From contig JASHUS010000188.1 in assembly GCA_030039865.1 (NCBI GenBank), positions 1 to 8,305 of the forward strand: a DNA stretch of 8,305 bases, written 5' to 3'. This DNA is from Thermoplasmata archaeon (lineage in GTDB: Archaea; Thermoplasmatota; Thermoplasmata; Lutacidiplasmatales; UBA184). A program made the translations under genes and the position numbers. The notes under the pieces were generated by a model. It was not told the origin of the DNA. It saw only the letters and a list, made by a program, of their open reading frames with translations, and made no database searches. Shown here in pieces: positions 7,378 to 8,305 of this stretch (the stretch's first letter is position 1; the number at the start of each line of letters is the position of its first letter).

Positions 7378-7439
7378 GTCCTTCGTCCCTGCCCGGCGTC
7401 GACGGCGCAGTTAAGACGCTCCCGCGGCGCGTTCGCCCG

Positions 7440-7455
7440 GAGGGGCCGGCCCCTC
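7440..7455 (+). promoter_or_regulatory. 16-bp perfect palindrome before the isochorismatase promoter
   Basis: GAGGGGCCGGCCCCTC is fully self-complementary and ends five bases before the TATA box at 7461. Its position fits an operator or activator site near the BRE. It could alternatively end an upstream transcript. Confidence 0.5.
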
Positions 7456-7460
7456 GCTCC

Positions 7461-7468
7461 TTAATTGA
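7461..7468 (+). promoter_or_regulatory. TATA box of the isochorismatase-family gene
   Basis: TTAATTGA is centred about 25 bases before GTG 7489, implying a leaderless message. The TTG at 7465 that would open a longer frame lies inside this box. Confidence 0.6.
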
Positions 7469-7488
7469 CGTCTCGCGATGGGCGGACC

Positions 7489-8088
7489 GTGGAGCTGGAC
7501 CCGCTCGCCCTCGATCACTCCGCGCTCGTCGTCTGGGATATGCAACCCGGGATCGCCGGACGAGCCTTCAATCGGGCGGAGATCGTCCCGAAGATCGCCG
7601 ATCTGCTCGGCGCCTACCGGGCCCGTCGACTTCCGGTCGTGTACAGTCAGCACACGACCGCCCCGGACGGATGGGGGAGCCCGACGATGGCGCGCTCCAT
7701 GATGCGTCGGGGAATGGCGCCGGGGAGCTTCCGTCTCGCCGCGGGCGTGCCCGGGTGGGAGATCCTTCCCGAGCTCGCGCCCCGCCCGGAGGAGCTTGTC
7801 CTCGCGAAGTACACGCCCAGCTTCTTCCTCGGCACGCCCCTCGAGATGATGCTCCGGTTTCGGAACGTCGACACCCTCCTCCTGACCGGCGTCAGTACGG
7901 AGGTCGGCATCGTGACGACCGCCCGGCACGCGATCAACCTCGGTTTCCATCCGCTCGTCGTCGAGGACGCCGTCGGTTCGGCGAGTCCGGACGGCAGTGC
8001 GGCGGGGCTCCGGCTCCTGCGGGAGATCTGCGATCTGGAGAGCACGGCGAGCATCCTCGAGCGGTTGCCGCCGGCGACGTCGGCCTAG
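7489..8088 (+). CDS. Isochorismatase-family hydrolase without catalytic cysteine
   Basis: This 199-residue cytoplasmic protein has the isochorismatase-like fold. The opening MELDPLALDHSALVVWDMQPG carries the conserved aspartate D17 in WDMQ. The conserved lysine K107 lies in LAKYTPSFF. The cis-peptide/nucleophile loop is TGVSTEVGIVTTARHAINLGF. At the position where nicotinamidases and N-carbamoylsarcosine amidases have a cysteine (TxxC), this protein has glycine (G140). True isochorismatases of the EntB/PhzD type also have glycine there, so the enzyme is unlikely to use a thiol nucleophile. The real substrate cannot be read from the sequence. The frame could begin at TTG 7465, but GTG 7489 gives a family-like N-terminus and correct TATA spacing. 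It stands alone, with its own promoter and GC-rich codon use like the ubiD-arcS run. Confidence 0.86.
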   Translation: MELDPLALDHSALVVWDMQPGIAGRAFNRAEIVPKIADLLGAYRARRLPVVYSQHTTAPDGWGSPTMARSMMRRGMAPGSFRLAAGVPGWEILPELAPRPEELVLAKYTPSFFLGTPLEMMLRFRNVDTLLLTGVSTEVGIVTTARHAINLGFHPLVVEDAVGSASPDGSAAGLRLLREICDLESTASILERLPPATSA

Positions 8089-8119
8089 CGATCTCGGCGG
8101 TCGGCCCGCGATTCCGGAC

Positions 8120-8127
8120 CTTAATGC
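8120..8127 (+). promoter_or_regulatory. TATA-like box for the right-edge gene
   Basis: CTTAATGC lies 32 bases after the isochorismatase stop. It predicts a start of transcription near 8150 and therefore a short leader of about 15 bases before ATG 8165. Confidence 0.4.
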
Positions 8128-8164
8128 GGGCGGCGGTGTTCGCCCTAAGTAGCGTGGCCCATCG

Positions 8165-8305
8165 ATGCTATTCTCCACGTATCGCGTCGCGACCGTCGTC
8201 TTCTACGTCGTGATCATGGCGTTGCTCGTTCTCTTCCTGTTCACCGTCTCGCCCGGGTTGGCGCTCGGGTTCGCAATCGTCTTCGCGTTGATCGGGCTCC
8301 TCGGT
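8165..8305 (+). CDS. Small membrane protein, N-terminal part (cut by right edge)
   Basis: Forty-seven codons run from ATG 8165 to the window end without a stop. The peptide opens MLFSTYRVATVVFYVV. It has one clear hydrophobic segment (about residues 8-28) and a second beginning near residue 30 (LALGFAIVFALIGLLG), separated by a short turn (SPG). An in-frame TAG at 8150-8152 excludes a longer N-terminus. I do not recognise the family. It is probably an inner-membrane protein with at least two spans. Confidence 0.6.
   Translation, partial: MLFSTYRVATVVFYVVIMALLVLFLFTVSPGLALGFAIVFALIGLLG

Larger units (their letters stand above)
6940..7438. other. About 500 bases without a convincing gene, rich in dyads and repeat relics
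   Basis: Open frames of 120-155 codons exist on both strands, but none has recognisable motifs. All are arginine- and serine-rich, as random GC-rich sequence tends to be, and none has a supported start. The stretch holds copy B of the 30-base repeat, a short stretch echoing the 5' part of abiEii (6996-7014), several perfect palindromes (7112-7158), a nested stem-loop (7257-7301) and a degenerate tRNA 3' end (7357-7377). I read it as the decaying right flank of the abiE cassette, or possibly a structured RNA. Confidence 0.5.

Noticed and set aside
6904..7414. Overlapping open frames of 124-155 codons on both strands right of abiEi
   Set aside because: They are low-complexity arginine/serine-rich with no recognisable domains and no supported starts. 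One of them runs over the abiEi operator.
7465..7488. TTG start for the isochorismatase-family gene
   Set aside because: The TTG lies inside the TATA box, and the added residues are not family-like. GTG 7489 fits better.

Overview
The window looks archaeal: a very GC-rich genome with TATA-like boxes about 25-28 bases upstream of start codons that have no leader, an archaeosine synthase gene (arcS, known only from archaea), and a tRNA gene that does not encode a full CCA end. A high-GC member of the Thermoplasmatota is my best guess. That is inference from gene content and composition, not from a phylogenetic marker.

Layout. (1) 1-308, minus: N-terminal part of a probable Bat/HTH_10-type regulator, leaving the window at the left edge and divergent from (2). 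(2) 393-4785, plus: a tight run of ubiD-type decarboxylase, UbiA-type prenyltransferase (4-base overlap), arcS (109-base spacer) and a tRNA-Val(UAC) gene that overlaps the last 15 bases of arcS. The UbiD/UbiA pair fits the late steps of quinone synthesis, most likely menaquinone by the futalosine route. ArcS modifies G15 of tRNA. (3) 4786-7376: a lower-GC block holding a type IV toxin-antitoxin pair on the minus strand. The AbiEi-like regulator comes first, and the AbiEii-like nucleotidyltransferase follows with an ATGA overlap. A three-half-site operator covers the start and TATA box of abiEi. The block is bracketed by the tRNA-Val 3' end and a degenerate copy of a tRNA 3' end (7357-7377), and internally by two copies of a 30-base imperfect palindromic repeat. 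It reads as a small tRNA-associated defence cassette, but no integrase gene is visible. (4) 7440-8088, plus: a 16-bp perfect palindrome, a TATA box and a leaderless isochorismatase-family hydrolase lacking the catalytic cysteine. (5) 8165-8305, plus: start of a small hydrophobic membrane protein, cut by the right edge.

The most interesting parts are the arcS/tRNA-Val overlap, the tRNA-bounded abiE cassette with its operator and flanking repeats, and a 450-base structured stretch right of abiEi with no convincing gene. I see no CRISPR array, transposase or complete insertion sequence.
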